From Gemmatales bacterium (GTDB lineage Bacteria; Planctomycetota; Planctomycetia; Gemmatales; HRBIN36), in the NCBI GenBank assembly GCA_025055835.1, contig JANWWR010000085.1:1-40185 (forward strand): 40,185 nucleotides of DNA, in the 5' to 3' direction. A program made the position numbers and the translations under genes. Below are positions 1 through 6,846 of the stretch, piece by piece; the stretch's first letter is position 1; each line of letters opens with the position of its first letter. The notes beneath the pieces were generated by a model. The model was given only the letters and a program-made list of their open reading frames with translations, did not search any database and was not told the DNA's origin.

Positions 1-51
1 CGGGTATGCACTGCGGCCTTTGCGTTCCGGAACGGGGAGGGTGGCGTTGCC

Positions 52-939
52 ATGCGGGGGCCGTGGTATCTGCTGGCCGCTCTTGGTTTGCTCGCTGGCC
101 TGGGCTGCCTGAGCACTTTGCCCGAACAGGTGCCGACGACCTGGAAGTCCTGGCGCTGGCCCCAGGAAGACCTCGTCGCCGTCGAGGCCGCCATCCTGCG
201 ACTGCCCTCGACCGATCCCTTCGCCAACCGCGGCTTGTGGCGGGAAGTGGACGAATTGGTTCTGCCTTTGGAGAAGCGCCTCAGTCTGGAAGCGAATGGC
301 TTCCGCACCGGCATCATCAGCGGGAACGTGCCTGCTGACCTGCAACGTCTGCTGACGGACAAGAACGCCTGCATCACGAGCCGCCGGGTCGCCGTCCGGC
401 CTGGAAGGAGTTACTTCCTTGCCGTGGCGCAGCAGGACCGAGATTTGAACGTGCAGGTGGTCGAGCAGGGCGAAGCCATTTCCCAGGAGTTCGAGCAAGC
501 CCGATGCGGTTTGTCGCTGCGATTGGAGAGCGACGAAGAAACGACGCGGATCTCCTGTGAACCATGCGTCCGCCACGGACGGCCCCTGCGATTGCTTCGG
601 CCCACGGAAGACCGCAGCGATTGGGATTTGCAAAGTTCCCGGCCGGAGAAATGCTATCCATCCCTGGCCTGGGACCTGAAAATCACCTCCGCCGAGTATG
701 GCGTCGTTGGCTGCCTCGTCGAACGGGAACATTCCCTGGGTTATCACTCCCTGGTCGAAGCCGTTCCCGGAGCGACCTTTCAACATCTGATCGTGTTCCG
801 GCGTGTGCCCCGTCTGATGGAATCCTCGACGGCTCTGACCCGAACCGCGCCTCGCTCTTCCGGCAACGAACCGCCGCCGCTGGCGCAACAGTCCGTGACG
901 CCGCCGCGCCTGCCGCTCACCCGCGGACAATCGCCTTGA
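52..939 (+). CDS. Exported protein of unknown function, possible lipoprotein
   Basis: This 295-residue protein begins with a short hydrophobic stretch (residues 5-18) ending in Gly-Cys at residue 19. That resembles a lipoprotein signal, but the -3 position is Gly rather than the usual Leu/Val/Ile, so lipidation is uncertain. The body contains scattered cysteines, including a CxxC near residue 170, and a Pro/Ser/Thr-rich tail from about residue 258. I recognise no domain. Its 3' end overlaps the convergent gene downstream by about 23 bp. The start is chosen because it puts the hydrophobic segment at the N-terminus and is preceded by a GGGGAGGG purine run. Function unknown; probably cell-envelope located. 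Confidence 0.6.
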   Translation: MRGPWYLLAALGLLAGLGCLSTLPEQVPTTWKSWRWPQEDLVAVEAAILRLPSTDPFANRGLWREVDELVLPLEKRLSLEANGFRTGIISGNVPADLQRLLTDKNACITSRRVAVRPGRSYFLAVAQQDRDLNVQVVEQGEAISQEFEQARCGLSLRLESDEETTRISCEPCVRHGRPLRLLRPTEDRSDWDLQSSRPEKCYPSLAWDLKITSAEYGVVGCLVEREHSLGYHSLVEAVPGATFQHLIVFRRVPRLMESSTALTRTAPRSSGNEPPPLAQQSVTPPRLPLTRGQSP

Positions 940-1483
940 GCCGACGGAGTTTTTCCTCGTCGAGCGGCTCGGGGGTCGGCACTTCGAGCAGCTCGACAGC
1001 CGGATGGTCTTCGTAGTGGATGAGGGCCAACCTTCCGTAGGTCTCACCTGGCTGATTCAAACGGAACAGTCTGCCCAGTTCTCCTTCGGTCTGGAAGCGG
1101 AAAAAGCTCAGCGGTTCGATGCGGCGAAGGATATTGTGCCGGATCAGGATTCGCCCCAGCGGGGCCGACTCCTCGAGAATGGCTCGCCGGACTTCCCGAC
1201 TGCACACGTCGAGATTGATCCGGACGATGCCGAACTGCACGACGCGCTCCGTGCCGACGAGGAACAGAAGAATCTTGCGGGCATACCACGACCCGGCCCG
1301 ATGCCGCTGCAAGACGCGGACATAGACCGGCTTGCCGTGATAGGCCTCCATCGTCACCGTCATGTGGTGGTCGTGAACCAGCAACGTGTGATACGGTTCA
1401 GGAACTTGCTCGGCGGGAACTTCGATGTGTTCGGGCGGCCCGGAGGAACCGGGAAAAATGGCGTAGAGATCGGCCAGGTTCAT
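917..1483 (-). CDS. Chorismate-lyase-like (UbiC/DUF98 fold) protein
   Basis: The protein has about 188 residues. The stretch LLVHDHHMTVTMEAYHG near the N-terminus, the later RRAILEESAPLGRILI segment, and the spacing between them resemble the chorismate pyruvate-lyase-like superfamily (UbiC / DUF98 / Rv2949c type), which removes pyruvate from chorismate to give 4-hydroxybenzoate. The PLGRIL segment with a preceding Glu matches the family's late conserved region. I base this on pattern recall only, so the enzymatic role is tentative. The ATG at 1483 has a GAGG eight bases upstream. An in-frame GTG at 1504 would add seven residues. It is the last gene of a minus-strand run starting with ricT, and it overlaps the convergent gene at 52-939. 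Confidence 0.6.
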   Translation of the reverse strand: MNLADLYAIFPGSSGPPEHIEVPAEQVPEPYHTLLVHDHHMTVTMEAYHGKPVYVRVLQRHRAGSWYARKILLFLVGTERVVQFGIVRINLDVCSREVRRAILEESAPLGRILIRHNILRRIEPLSFFRFQTEGELGRLFRLNQPGETYGRLALIHYEDHPAVELLEVPTPEPLDEEKLRRLKAIVRG

Positions 1484-1522
1484 GGGATCGTCCTCGGACT
1501 CCACCCCGAGCTATTGTAACCG

Positions 1523-2125
1523 TTACGATCCGGGGTTGTCCGGGGCGAGTCGGACGGCCTCCTCGGTTTGACGTCGGACGGAGGGGGTTGCCGGGTAGAT
1601 CAGCGGTCGCATCTGGTCCGCTCGGCCGGGAGGAGGAAAGCCGGGAGACATCGGCAAGGGGACCAGGGCAAAGCTGTCTTCGTGGCCGCGTTGCAGGGCG
1701 AGGATGTAGGTTCCCGGTCCCTGCCAGCCACGAGCCTGCTCGAAACCGCTGACGCGGACGGACAGGCGTTCTTCGTTCGGTCTGGCCAGTCCACTCAACA
1801 TCTGCTGACCGCGATAAACACGAACGATCCGCACCGGGCGGACATCTCCGGCGGACTCGGAGACGTCAGCCTCGACGACCAGCGGGGCGGCCAGGATCTG
1901 CGGTCGGGAGACGACGACCGCTTCCTTGCCGCCCAGGGCCAGGTAGGCGATGAATGCGGTCCACAGCACGTAGAGCGTGATGGCGACGAACAGGCGGACC
2001 TTGCGGCGAGTGGCGACCGGAACGGACGGGCGGGATGCGGATGGCTGCGGTGTCGGCGGCGCGGAAGGGTTCTCGGAGGGCATCCCGTTGGGTTCCGTGG
2101 GTTCGATGCAGTCTTCGCCCCGCAA
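1523..2125 (-). CDS. Membrane-anchored protein of unknown function
   Basis: The protein has 200 residues from the TTG at 2125, or 186 from the ATG at 2083. A Pro/Ser-rich cytoplasmic N-terminus (about residues 15-40) leads into one transmembrane helix (about 44-65, preceded by a basic ATRRKVR stretch). A soluble domain of about 130 residues follows, with beta-rich-looking patterns such as PLVVEADVSE, VRIVRVYRG and GTYILALQRG. I recognise no family. The TTG start lies only six bases past the stop of the upstream gene, suggesting translational coupling within the ricT operon. The ATG has only a weak ribosome site. Product probably lies at the cytoplasmic membrane with the C-terminal domain outside. 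Confidence 0.6.
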   Translation of the reverse strand: MRGEDCIEPTEPNGMPSENPSAPPTPQPSASRPSVPVATRRKVRLFVAITLYVLWTAFIAYLALGGKEAVVVSRPQILAAPLVVEADVSESAGDVRPVRIVRVYRGQQMLSGLARPNEERLSVRVSGFEQARGWQGPGTYILALQRGHEDSFALVPLPMSPGFPPPGRADQMRPLIYPATPSVRRQTEEAVRLAPDNPGS

Positions 2126-2131
2126 ATCGGC

Positions 2132-2542
2132 TCAGTGATCTTCCACGGAAATGACGTACTCCCGCAGAAGTTTCTCTTCGAGGTCGAAGACATCGCAAAA
2201 GTCTTCCCGGCTGTCCTCGTCGGTTTTACTCATCAGACCGGCATCGACGAGGTGGAAGACGATGTCGCCGAAATCGTCGGTACAACGGATGCCCCAACAG
2301 CGGAAGACGGTCCAGGCCATCAGGCCGAACTCGCGGCGGGCCAGGCGAACGATGCCTTCGAGCAACTGACGGCCGGTGACGTGATGGCTCGCGGGATCGG
2401 GATCCTCGCCCCGCTTGGGCACGGGCCGGCCCAGCATTTTCTGGGTGTAGTGATACCCGGCTATCACAAATTCATACGCTTCCGGGGCATAGCGGCCGCT
2501 TTGACGAGCCAGTTCCATCAACCGGGGAAGTCGCGGATTCAT
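2132..2542 (-). CDS. Minf_1886 family conserved protein
   Basis: This 136-residue protein matches the Verrucomicrobia/Planctomycetes-restricted Minf_1886 family (TIGR04138 as I recall it). The hallmarks are the pattern YAPEAYEFVIAGYHYT, the central HVTGRQLLEGIVRLA, and the motifs FGLMAWTVFRCWGI, TDDFGDIVFHLVDAGL and KTDEDSREDF. The family has no known function that I can state. The ATG at 2542 is chosen because a GAGG lies five bases upstream; a GTG two codons earlier is possible. It lies 21 bases downstream of ricT and just ahead of the membrane-anchored gene, so co-transcription is likely. A role linked to RicT (RNA metabolism) is only a guess from position. Confidence 0.8.
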   Translation of the reverse strand: MNPRLPRLMELARQSGRYAPEAYEFVIAGYHYTQKMLGRPVPKRGEDPDPASHHVTGRQLLEGIVRLARREFGLMAWTVFRCWGIRCTDDFGDIVFHLVDAGLMSKTDEDSREDFCDVFDLEEKLLREYVISVEDH

Positions 2543-2563
2543 GACCACCTCACGGCCTCATGC

Positions 2564-3385
2564 TTATTTGCCCAGCCGTGTCAGCACCTCATCCCGATCC
2601 ACCAGCATCCGCCGCCCATCTTCAAACTGAACCAGCAGACGCTGGGCGAGGATTTCTTGACCAAGCACTTTGCCCTGGCCTTTGCGGGTCAGGATGCGGC
2701 TGCCGACCGGCGGCAGCTGCTGAACCAGTTCCTCATATACATGATGCTCATAGCGCAGGCAACACTTCAATCGGCCGCACCGGCCGCTGATCTTCGACGG
2801 GTCCAACGTCGATTTCTGCAACTTGGCCATCCGCATCGACACAGGCGGCATTTCCACCATGTGCGTGTTGCAGCAGACGGGTTTTCCGCAGTCGCCGTAG
2901 TCCGCCAGCAGCTTCGCCTCGTCCCGGATGCCGATCTGCCTCATCTCGATGCGAGTGTGAAACTCCCGCGCCAGTTCGCGGACCAGTTCCCGAAAGTCCA
3001 CACGCTTCTCCGGCGGCGGCACGACAAAGTAGAACACGATCCGCTCGTCGCCGAGCAGATGCTCCACGTCGATCAATTCCATTTGCAGACGCCGTTGCCG
3101 GATCATCTGCAAACCGACCTCGAACTCGCGCCGCTGGACTTCACGAAGCCGATCCAGCTTTTCCAGGTCTTCCTGATTGAGGACCCGCAGGATCTGGCCT
3201 CGGGGCGGATTCTTCAGATACTCCGCCGTCCGCTCCGTGGCTGGGCAGAGAACTTCTCCCGCCTCGGTGCCTCGCTCGGTCTGAAGGACGACGCGGGTTC
3301 CTCGAGTCAGCGGCTGTTCGAAGCGCGGCTCGAACTCGCCGACGTTCCGCATGGCGCCGAAACGGACTACGTATCGGTCCGGCAT
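2564..3385 (-). CDS. ricT: PSP1 domain protein, RicT/YaaT-like
   Basis: This 273-residue protein carries a PSP1 C-terminal domain. The N-terminal part (PDRYVVRFGAMRNVGEF) and the middle (ERGTEAGEVLC) match RicT/YaaT. The Cys-rich block CGKPVCCNTHM followed by SGRCGRLKCCLRYEH matches the iron-sulfur-binding cysteines of RicT. In Bacillus, RicT works with RicA and RicF in the Y-complex that tunes RNase Y-dependent RNA processing. No RicA/RicF partner is visible here. The start is the ATG at 3385, preceded by a GGGGG run; the frame stays open upstream but that sequence is unlike the family. It is the first gene of a four-gene minus-strand operon and has a plausible promoter just upstream. Confidence 0.88.
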   Translation of the reverse strand: MPDRYVVRFGAMRNVGEFEPRFEQPLTRGTRVVLQTERGTEAGEVLCPATERTAEYLKNPPRGQILRVLNQEDLEKLDRLREVQRREFEVGLQMIRQRRLQMELIDVEHLLGDERIVFYFVVPPPEKRVDFRELVRELAREFHTRIEMRQIGIRDEAKLLADYGDCGKPVCCNTHMVEMPPVSMRMAKLQKSTLDPSKISGRCGRLKCCLRYEHHVYEELVQQLPPVGSRILTRKGQGKVLGQEILAQRLLVQFEDGRRMLVDRDEVLTRLGK

Positions 3386-3429
3386 GACCGGCCCCCGTGC
3401 AGACAGAATTGTGAGCGAACTTCTCCTGC

Positions 3430-3458
3430 ATTGTAATTCCGCCAAGCGGGATTGATAA
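3430..3458 (-). promoter_or_regulatory. Candidate sigma-70-type promoter for the ricT operon
   Basis: Read on the minus strand, TTATCA (-35, 4/6 match) and TACAAT (-10, 5/6 match) are separated by exactly 17 bases. The predicted start would lie near 3423, about 38 bases ahead of the ricT ATG. Confidence 0.4.
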
Positions 3459-3568
3459 GCCCGAGGGTGCTGTCGAGCCAGGGGCGGGATAAAATATTGT
3501 GTGGTGAGGTCGGCACCGGGCCTGACCCCTTTCCTCTCCCATCCCATCGGTCCTCAGGGGGTTCGGCG

Positions 3569-4462
3569 ATGAAGAAGGCCACGCTGATCGAGTACGGCGT
3601 CCCCATCGACGCTGACGTCATGGTCCATCCTCCGGACACCGACGAGTTCCAACTGGAGCCGGGCCATCCGGGACTCGGCGACGAAGCCTACATCCAGCGA
3701 CGCCGCGAACTGTTCGCTCTTTGCCGAAAACATCGCCTGGAAAACCTGGGTCCGCCGATCATCGAGTACACCCCGGAAGAGACGCGCATCTGGCGGGAGG
3801 TCAGTCCCAAGCTCGACGAACTGCACCAGAAATTCGCCTGCTCGATGTACCTGGAAGCCAAGCAGGCCCTGAATATCACCCGGGAGGAGATTCCCCAGCT
3901 TCGCCATCTCAGCGAACGCCTCCAGCGGGAAACGAACATGCACCTGGTTCCCGCCGAGGGAGCGTTGCCGTATCGAATCTTCTACGAGTACATCGCCCAG
4001 CGCGGCTTTCCGGTGACGCAGTTCATCCGGCACGGCTCGCATCCGGAATTCACTCCCGAGCCGGACATGATCCACGACTGCCTCGGTCACGTTCCGCCGC
4101 TCATGAATCAGGATTACGCGGAACTGCTGACACTCATCGGCAAGGCGGTCGCCACCGCTACCGACGGCGAACACGTCCTCAACCTCAAGCGTTTCAGCTG
4201 GTTCAGCATCGAGTTCGGACTGCTTGAGGAGCACGGGGAGGTGAAAATCTTCGGGGCCGGGATTCTCTCCTCCTTCGGCGAGATTCCCTACTCCGTGCAA
4301 TCGCCGGAGGTCCGCCGCGAGCCATTCGTCACCGACGTGGTCATCAACACCGACTACGACCCGTCCCGAATGCAGGACCACTTGTTCATCGCCCCGTCAT
4401 TTGTGTTCCTTCGGAGAGAACTGGAAGCCCTGGTCAAACGCCTGGGCATCCCGGTTCTGTGA
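3569..4462 (+). CDS. phhA: Phenylalanine 4-monooxygenase (aromatic amino acid hydroxylase)
   Basis: This 297-residue enzyme hydroxylates Phe to Tyr using O2 and tetrahydropterin in the cytoplasm. The catalytic-domain signature is intact: MIHDCLGHVPPL supplies iron ligands His169 and His174, and WFSIEFGL supplies Glu215, the 2-His-1-carboxylate triad with family spacing. The length matches single-domain bacterial enzymes that lack the regulatory ACT domain. The start ATG at 3569 follows a CAGGGGG ribosome site; an open frame extends upstream from 3452 but is not conserved-looking. The next gene, 38 bases downstream, is 4-hydroxyphenylpyruvate dioxygenase, so the pair forms a Phe/Tyr catabolic unit. 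A Tyr transaminase is needed between the two steps and is not in the window. Confidence 0.93.
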   Translation: MKKATLIEYGVPIDADVMVHPPDTDEFQLEPGHPGLGDEAYIQRRRELFALCRKHRLENLGPPIIEYTPEETRIWREVSPKLDELHQKFACSMYLEAKQALNITREEIPQLRHLSERLQRETNMHLVPAEGALPYRIFYEYIAQRGFPVTQFIRHGSHPEFTPEPDMIHDCLGHVPPLMNQDYAELLTLIGKAVATATDGEHVLNLKRFSWFSIEFGLLEEHGEVKIFGAGILSSFGEIPYSVQSPEVRREPFVTDVVINTDYDPSRMQDHLFIAPSFVFLRRELEALVKRLGIPVL

Positions 4463-4500
4463 CCACGCAGCGTTGATTTCCCCGAAAGCAGAGGCGAGCC

Positions 4501-5607
4501 ATGCAGCACGATCCCGTTGCCATCCGCCGCATCGACCATGTCAAGTTCTTCGTCGGCAACGCCCGACAGTCGGCGTACTTCTACCGCAACGCCTTCGGCT
4601 TCGACGTCATCGGCTACGCCGGGCTGGAGACCGGGGTCAAGCACGAGGCGGGGTATGTGCTGCGCCAGGGCAAGATCACCTTCGTGCTGACCTCGCCGTT
4701 GCGTCCCGATCACCCGGAGAGCCGTCGGCTCGTGCAGCATGGCGACGGCGTCATGGATATCGCCCTGGAAGTTGAGGACGTTTCCCGAGCCTATGAAGCG
4801 GTCCTCAGCCGGGGTGCGGTCGGCGTCGCCCCCCCGACGATGCTGCAGGATGAACACGGGGTCATCGAACTGGCCACGATCAAGGCCTACGGCGACACGA
4901 CGCACACCTTCATCAACCGCGACCGCTACAAGGGCGTCTTCGCTCCGGGTTACAAGCCGCTGGCCCCGGGCCGGTACAGCCGCGGTTCCTTCCGCAGCGT
5001 CGGCCTCATGTCCATCGACCACATCGTCGCCAACGTCGAAGAAGGCAAGATGGACGAGTGGGTGGACTTCTACAAGCGGGTGCTCGGCTTCTCGCAACTG
5101 ATCCACTTCGACGACCGGGACATCAGCACCGAGTATTCCGCCTTGATGTCCAAGGTGGTGCAGGACGGCACGGGGCGGATCAAGTTCCCGATCAATGAAC
5201 CGGCCAAGGGGCGACGCCGTTCGCAGATCGAGGAGTTTCTGGAGTTCTACGGCGGTCCCGGCGTCCAGCACATCGCCATGACGACCAAGGACATCATCCA
5301 GACGGTGGCGGCGATGCGGCACAACGACGTGTCGTTCCTGCGCGTGCCCCGGACCTACTACGACGCCTTGCCGGAGCGTGTCGGCCCGATCAACGAGGAC
5401 ATCAACGAACTGGCCGAGCTGGGCATCCTCGTGGACCGCGACGACGAAGGCTACATGCTTCAGATCTTCACCAAGCCGGTCGAGGACCGACCGACGCTGT
5501 TCTTCGAGGTGATTGAGCGGCATGGGTCCCGCAGCTTCGGCAAGGGCAACTTTAAGGCCCTGTTCGAGGCCATCGAACGGGAGCAGGCCCTCCGCGGCAC
5601 GCTGTAG
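4501..5607 (+). CDS. hpd: 4-hydroxyphenylpyruvate dioxygenase
   Basis: This 368-residue non-haem iron enzyme converts 4-hydroxyphenylpyruvate to homogentisate. Two vicinal-oxygen-chelate halves are visible. The N-terminal one starts at RRIDHVKFFVGNARQ. The catalytic C-terminal one contains the iron ligands His174 (SIDHIVANV), His257 (GVQHIAMTT) and Glu336 (LFFEVIER). C-terminal family signatures GYMLQIFTKP and RPTLFFEVIER are intact, and the length is normal. The ATG at 4501 follows AGAGGCG. It lies in the same direction as the phenylalanine hydroxylase. The later steps (homogentisate dioxygenase, fumarylacetoacetase) are not in the window. Homogentisate may be degraded or used in quinone/pigment formation; the sequence does not say which. 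Confidence 0.95.
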   Translation: MQHDPVAIRRIDHVKFFVGNARQSAYFYRNAFGFDVIGYAGLETGVKHEAGYVLRQGKITFVLTSPLRPDHPESRRLVQHGDGVMDIALEVEDVSRAYEAVLSRGAVGVAPPTMLQDEHGVIELATIKAYGDTTHTFINRDRYKGVFAPGYKPLAPGRYSRGSFRSVGLMSIDHIVANVEEGKMDEWVDFYKRVLGFSQLIHFDDRDISTEYSALMSKVVQDGTGRIKFPINEPAKGRRRSQIEEFLEFYGGPGVQHIAMTTKDIIQTVAAMRHNDVSFLRVPRTYYDALPERVGPINEDINELAELGILVDRDDEGYMLQIFTKPVEDRPTLFFEVIERHGSRSFGKGNFKALFEAIEREQALRGTL

Positions 5608-5760
5608 CGGCTTCCCCCATGCTCCGCAGATTCGGTGCGGCCTGACTGGCATCCTCCCGACCACCTGAGCCGTCTTCCTTCTGGACGGCAGATGCGGGCA
5701 TACAATGCTCTCCACGACGGGATTCCGTACCGGACCGGGCAGTCTAGCGGGCAAGTGCTT

Positions 5761-6141
5761 ATGAAAACCCGGGGCGAATTGGAAACGGACATCAGCAACG
5801 CGATTATCCGTTTCAAACGCGAGTACATGGGTCGAGGCCCGCGGGAGGTCAGAACTTTTCTGATCGAGGACATGGTGATGGTCCGGCTCCGGGGCGTGCT
5901 GACTCCTGCGGAGCAGCGGCTCGCCGAACTTGAAGATCCGCATCGCGGGCGGGACCTCATCAAGCAACTCCGGGTGGAACTGATCGAGCATGGCCGCGAG
6001 TTATTGGTGAGTGCCGTCGAGCAGATTCTGGGCGTCACCGTGGTCAGCCTGCACACCGACATCAGCACCCGCACCGGCGAAAGTATTCTGGTTTTCACGC
6101 TTTCCGACGACCCCCTGAAAAAACCACGCAACAACTCTTGA
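5761..6141 (+). CDS. DUF2294 / MpsC-like protein
   Basis: This 126-residue protein matches the DUF2294 family, one member of which is called MpsC and linked in Staphylococcus to a membrane-potential-generating system. Visible family features are an N-terminal helix (LETDISNAIIRFKREYMGR), the GRGPREV turn, the strand FLIEDMVMVRLRGVLTPAE, and a C-terminal GVTVVSLHTDIS...ILVFTLSD segment. There is no membrane helix, so it is probably cytosolic. The ATG at 5761 fits the family N-terminus; an in-frame upstream extension to 5635 looks non-coding. MpsA and MpsB are not nearby, so the ion-transport link cannot be assumed. Its biochemical role is unknown. Confidence 0.75.
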   Translation: MKTRGELETDISNAIIRFKREYMGRGPREVRTFLIEDMVMVRLRGVLTPAEQRLAELEDPHRGRDLIKQLRVELIEHGRELLVSAVEQILGVTVVSLHTDISTRTGESILVFTLSDDPLKKPRNNS

Positions 6142-6159
6142 CAGCCGAAACCGGCGCGA

Positions 6160-6316
6160 CTAAGGGAAAGAGTGCGGTGTCCGAGGACCAAGTAGCGAAA
6201 TTGGTCGGCGGCATCCGTTAACTGGATGTGCTGAGAGCTGGCTTGGCGTGGTCCGTCAGGCCGGAAGGAGGCCGAGGAACCTCACTTCGGGTGATTTTCC
6301 TCGGCCTTTTTGTTTT
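6160..6316 (+). ncRNA. Candidate structured leader RNA upstream of 6332
   Basis: Between two genes, this stretch holds several consecutive hairpins. GACCAA (6186-6191) pairs with TTGGTC (6200-6205). CATCC pairs with GGATG around 6211-6227. A terminator-type hairpin lies at 6270-6306. GGACCAAG also has a competing partner in the downstream CTTGGCGTGGTCC, so two alternative folds are possible, as in riboswitches or attenuators. I match it to no known riboswitch class. The sequence GTCAGGCCGGAAGG recalls the SRP RNA apical loop, but the conserved 3' strand is missing. Confidence 0.3.
6270..6316 (+). terminator. Intrinsic terminator / attenuator hairpin
   Basis: GGCCGAGGAA (6270-6279) and TTCCTCGGCC (6297-6306) form a perfect 10-bp stem. 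It is followed directly by a TTTTTGTTTT tract. The loop carries a small inner CAC/GTG pairing around TTCGG. The tract ends only about 15 bases before the next start codon, so transcription into that gene must either begin inside this region or read through, which suggests attenuation. Confidence 0.7.
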
Positions 6317-6331
6317 CCCAAGAGGCCAACC

Positions 6332-6802
6332 ATGTCCACACAAGAATTTGCCAAACCGCGGGCGATTTGCATGCCTTCTCCAATCGACATGGGAGAACCG
6401 CACAGCGTCGGCATCGCCTACTACCGCAACCCGCAGGAAATGCTCCTGTACTTGCGATCCTTACGCCATGTCAGTGACGGCAACCTGCTGGTGGTCATCG
6501 GCATCCGGAATGGCAGCTGGGTGTCGCCGCTGGAAATCCCGCCGAACGTGCGTTTCGTTTACACGGCCGATGACGACGCTGTCGATCCCCATGACTTTGC
6601 CGGGTGGTATGAGCCGAACCCGCTCCGGGCCGTGGTGCTGGCCATGATGAATCTCAAGCCGAACGAGGGCCTGATCCTGCTCATGCCCGCGGACTGGTCG
6701 GGACCGGCTGTCGAGTATTTGATCGATCAGGGACGACGCTGGCGGGCCTCTCACGAGGTTCCCGAGGATGGCCGCGTTCACCCCATTGACGACCCGGCCT
6801 GA
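6332..6802 (+). CDS. Conserved-looking protein of unknown function
   Basis: This 156-residue protein has no recognisable domain. The sequence alternates hydrophobic strands and helices (NLLVVIGIRNG, RAVVLAMMNLKPNEGLILLM), suggesting a compact alpha/beta fold. It has no signal peptide or membrane span. The ATG at 6332 follows AGAGG. The gene sits right behind a terminator hairpin and a structured leader, and 44 bases ahead of isocitrate dehydrogenase in the same direction, so its expression may be attenuated. Function unknown. Confidence 0.6.
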   Translation: MSTQEFAKPRAICMPSPIDMGEPHSVGIAYYRNPQEMLLYLRSLRHVSDGNLLVVIGIRNGSWVSPLEIPPNVRFVYTADDDAVDPHDFAGWYEPNPLRAVVLAMMNLKPNEGLILLMPADWSGPAVEYLIDQGRRWRASHEVPEDGRVHPIDDPA

Positions 6803-6846
6803 GTTCGTTTAATCATTCTGGCGACATTCCAAGCAAGGAAATACCC

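Noticed and set aside
1568..3436. A 622-codon open frame on the plus strand.
   Set aside because: It lies antisense to three well-supported minus-strand genes (ricT, the Minf_1886 gene and the membrane-anchored gene) and its product has no recognisable pattern. High GC content creates such long shadow frames.
6160..6270. Possible TPP or cobalamin riboswitch because of CTGAGA and AAGGGAA strings.
   Set aside because: The remaining conserved blocks of either class (for example ACCTGAT, or the B12 box) are missing.
6250..6275. GTCAGGCCGGAAGG resembles the apical GGAA loop of bacterial SRP RNA.
   Set aside because: The conserved 3' strand (AGCAGCC type) does not follow; the sequence continues into a terminator stem instead. 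I kept it only as part of an unclassified structured leader.
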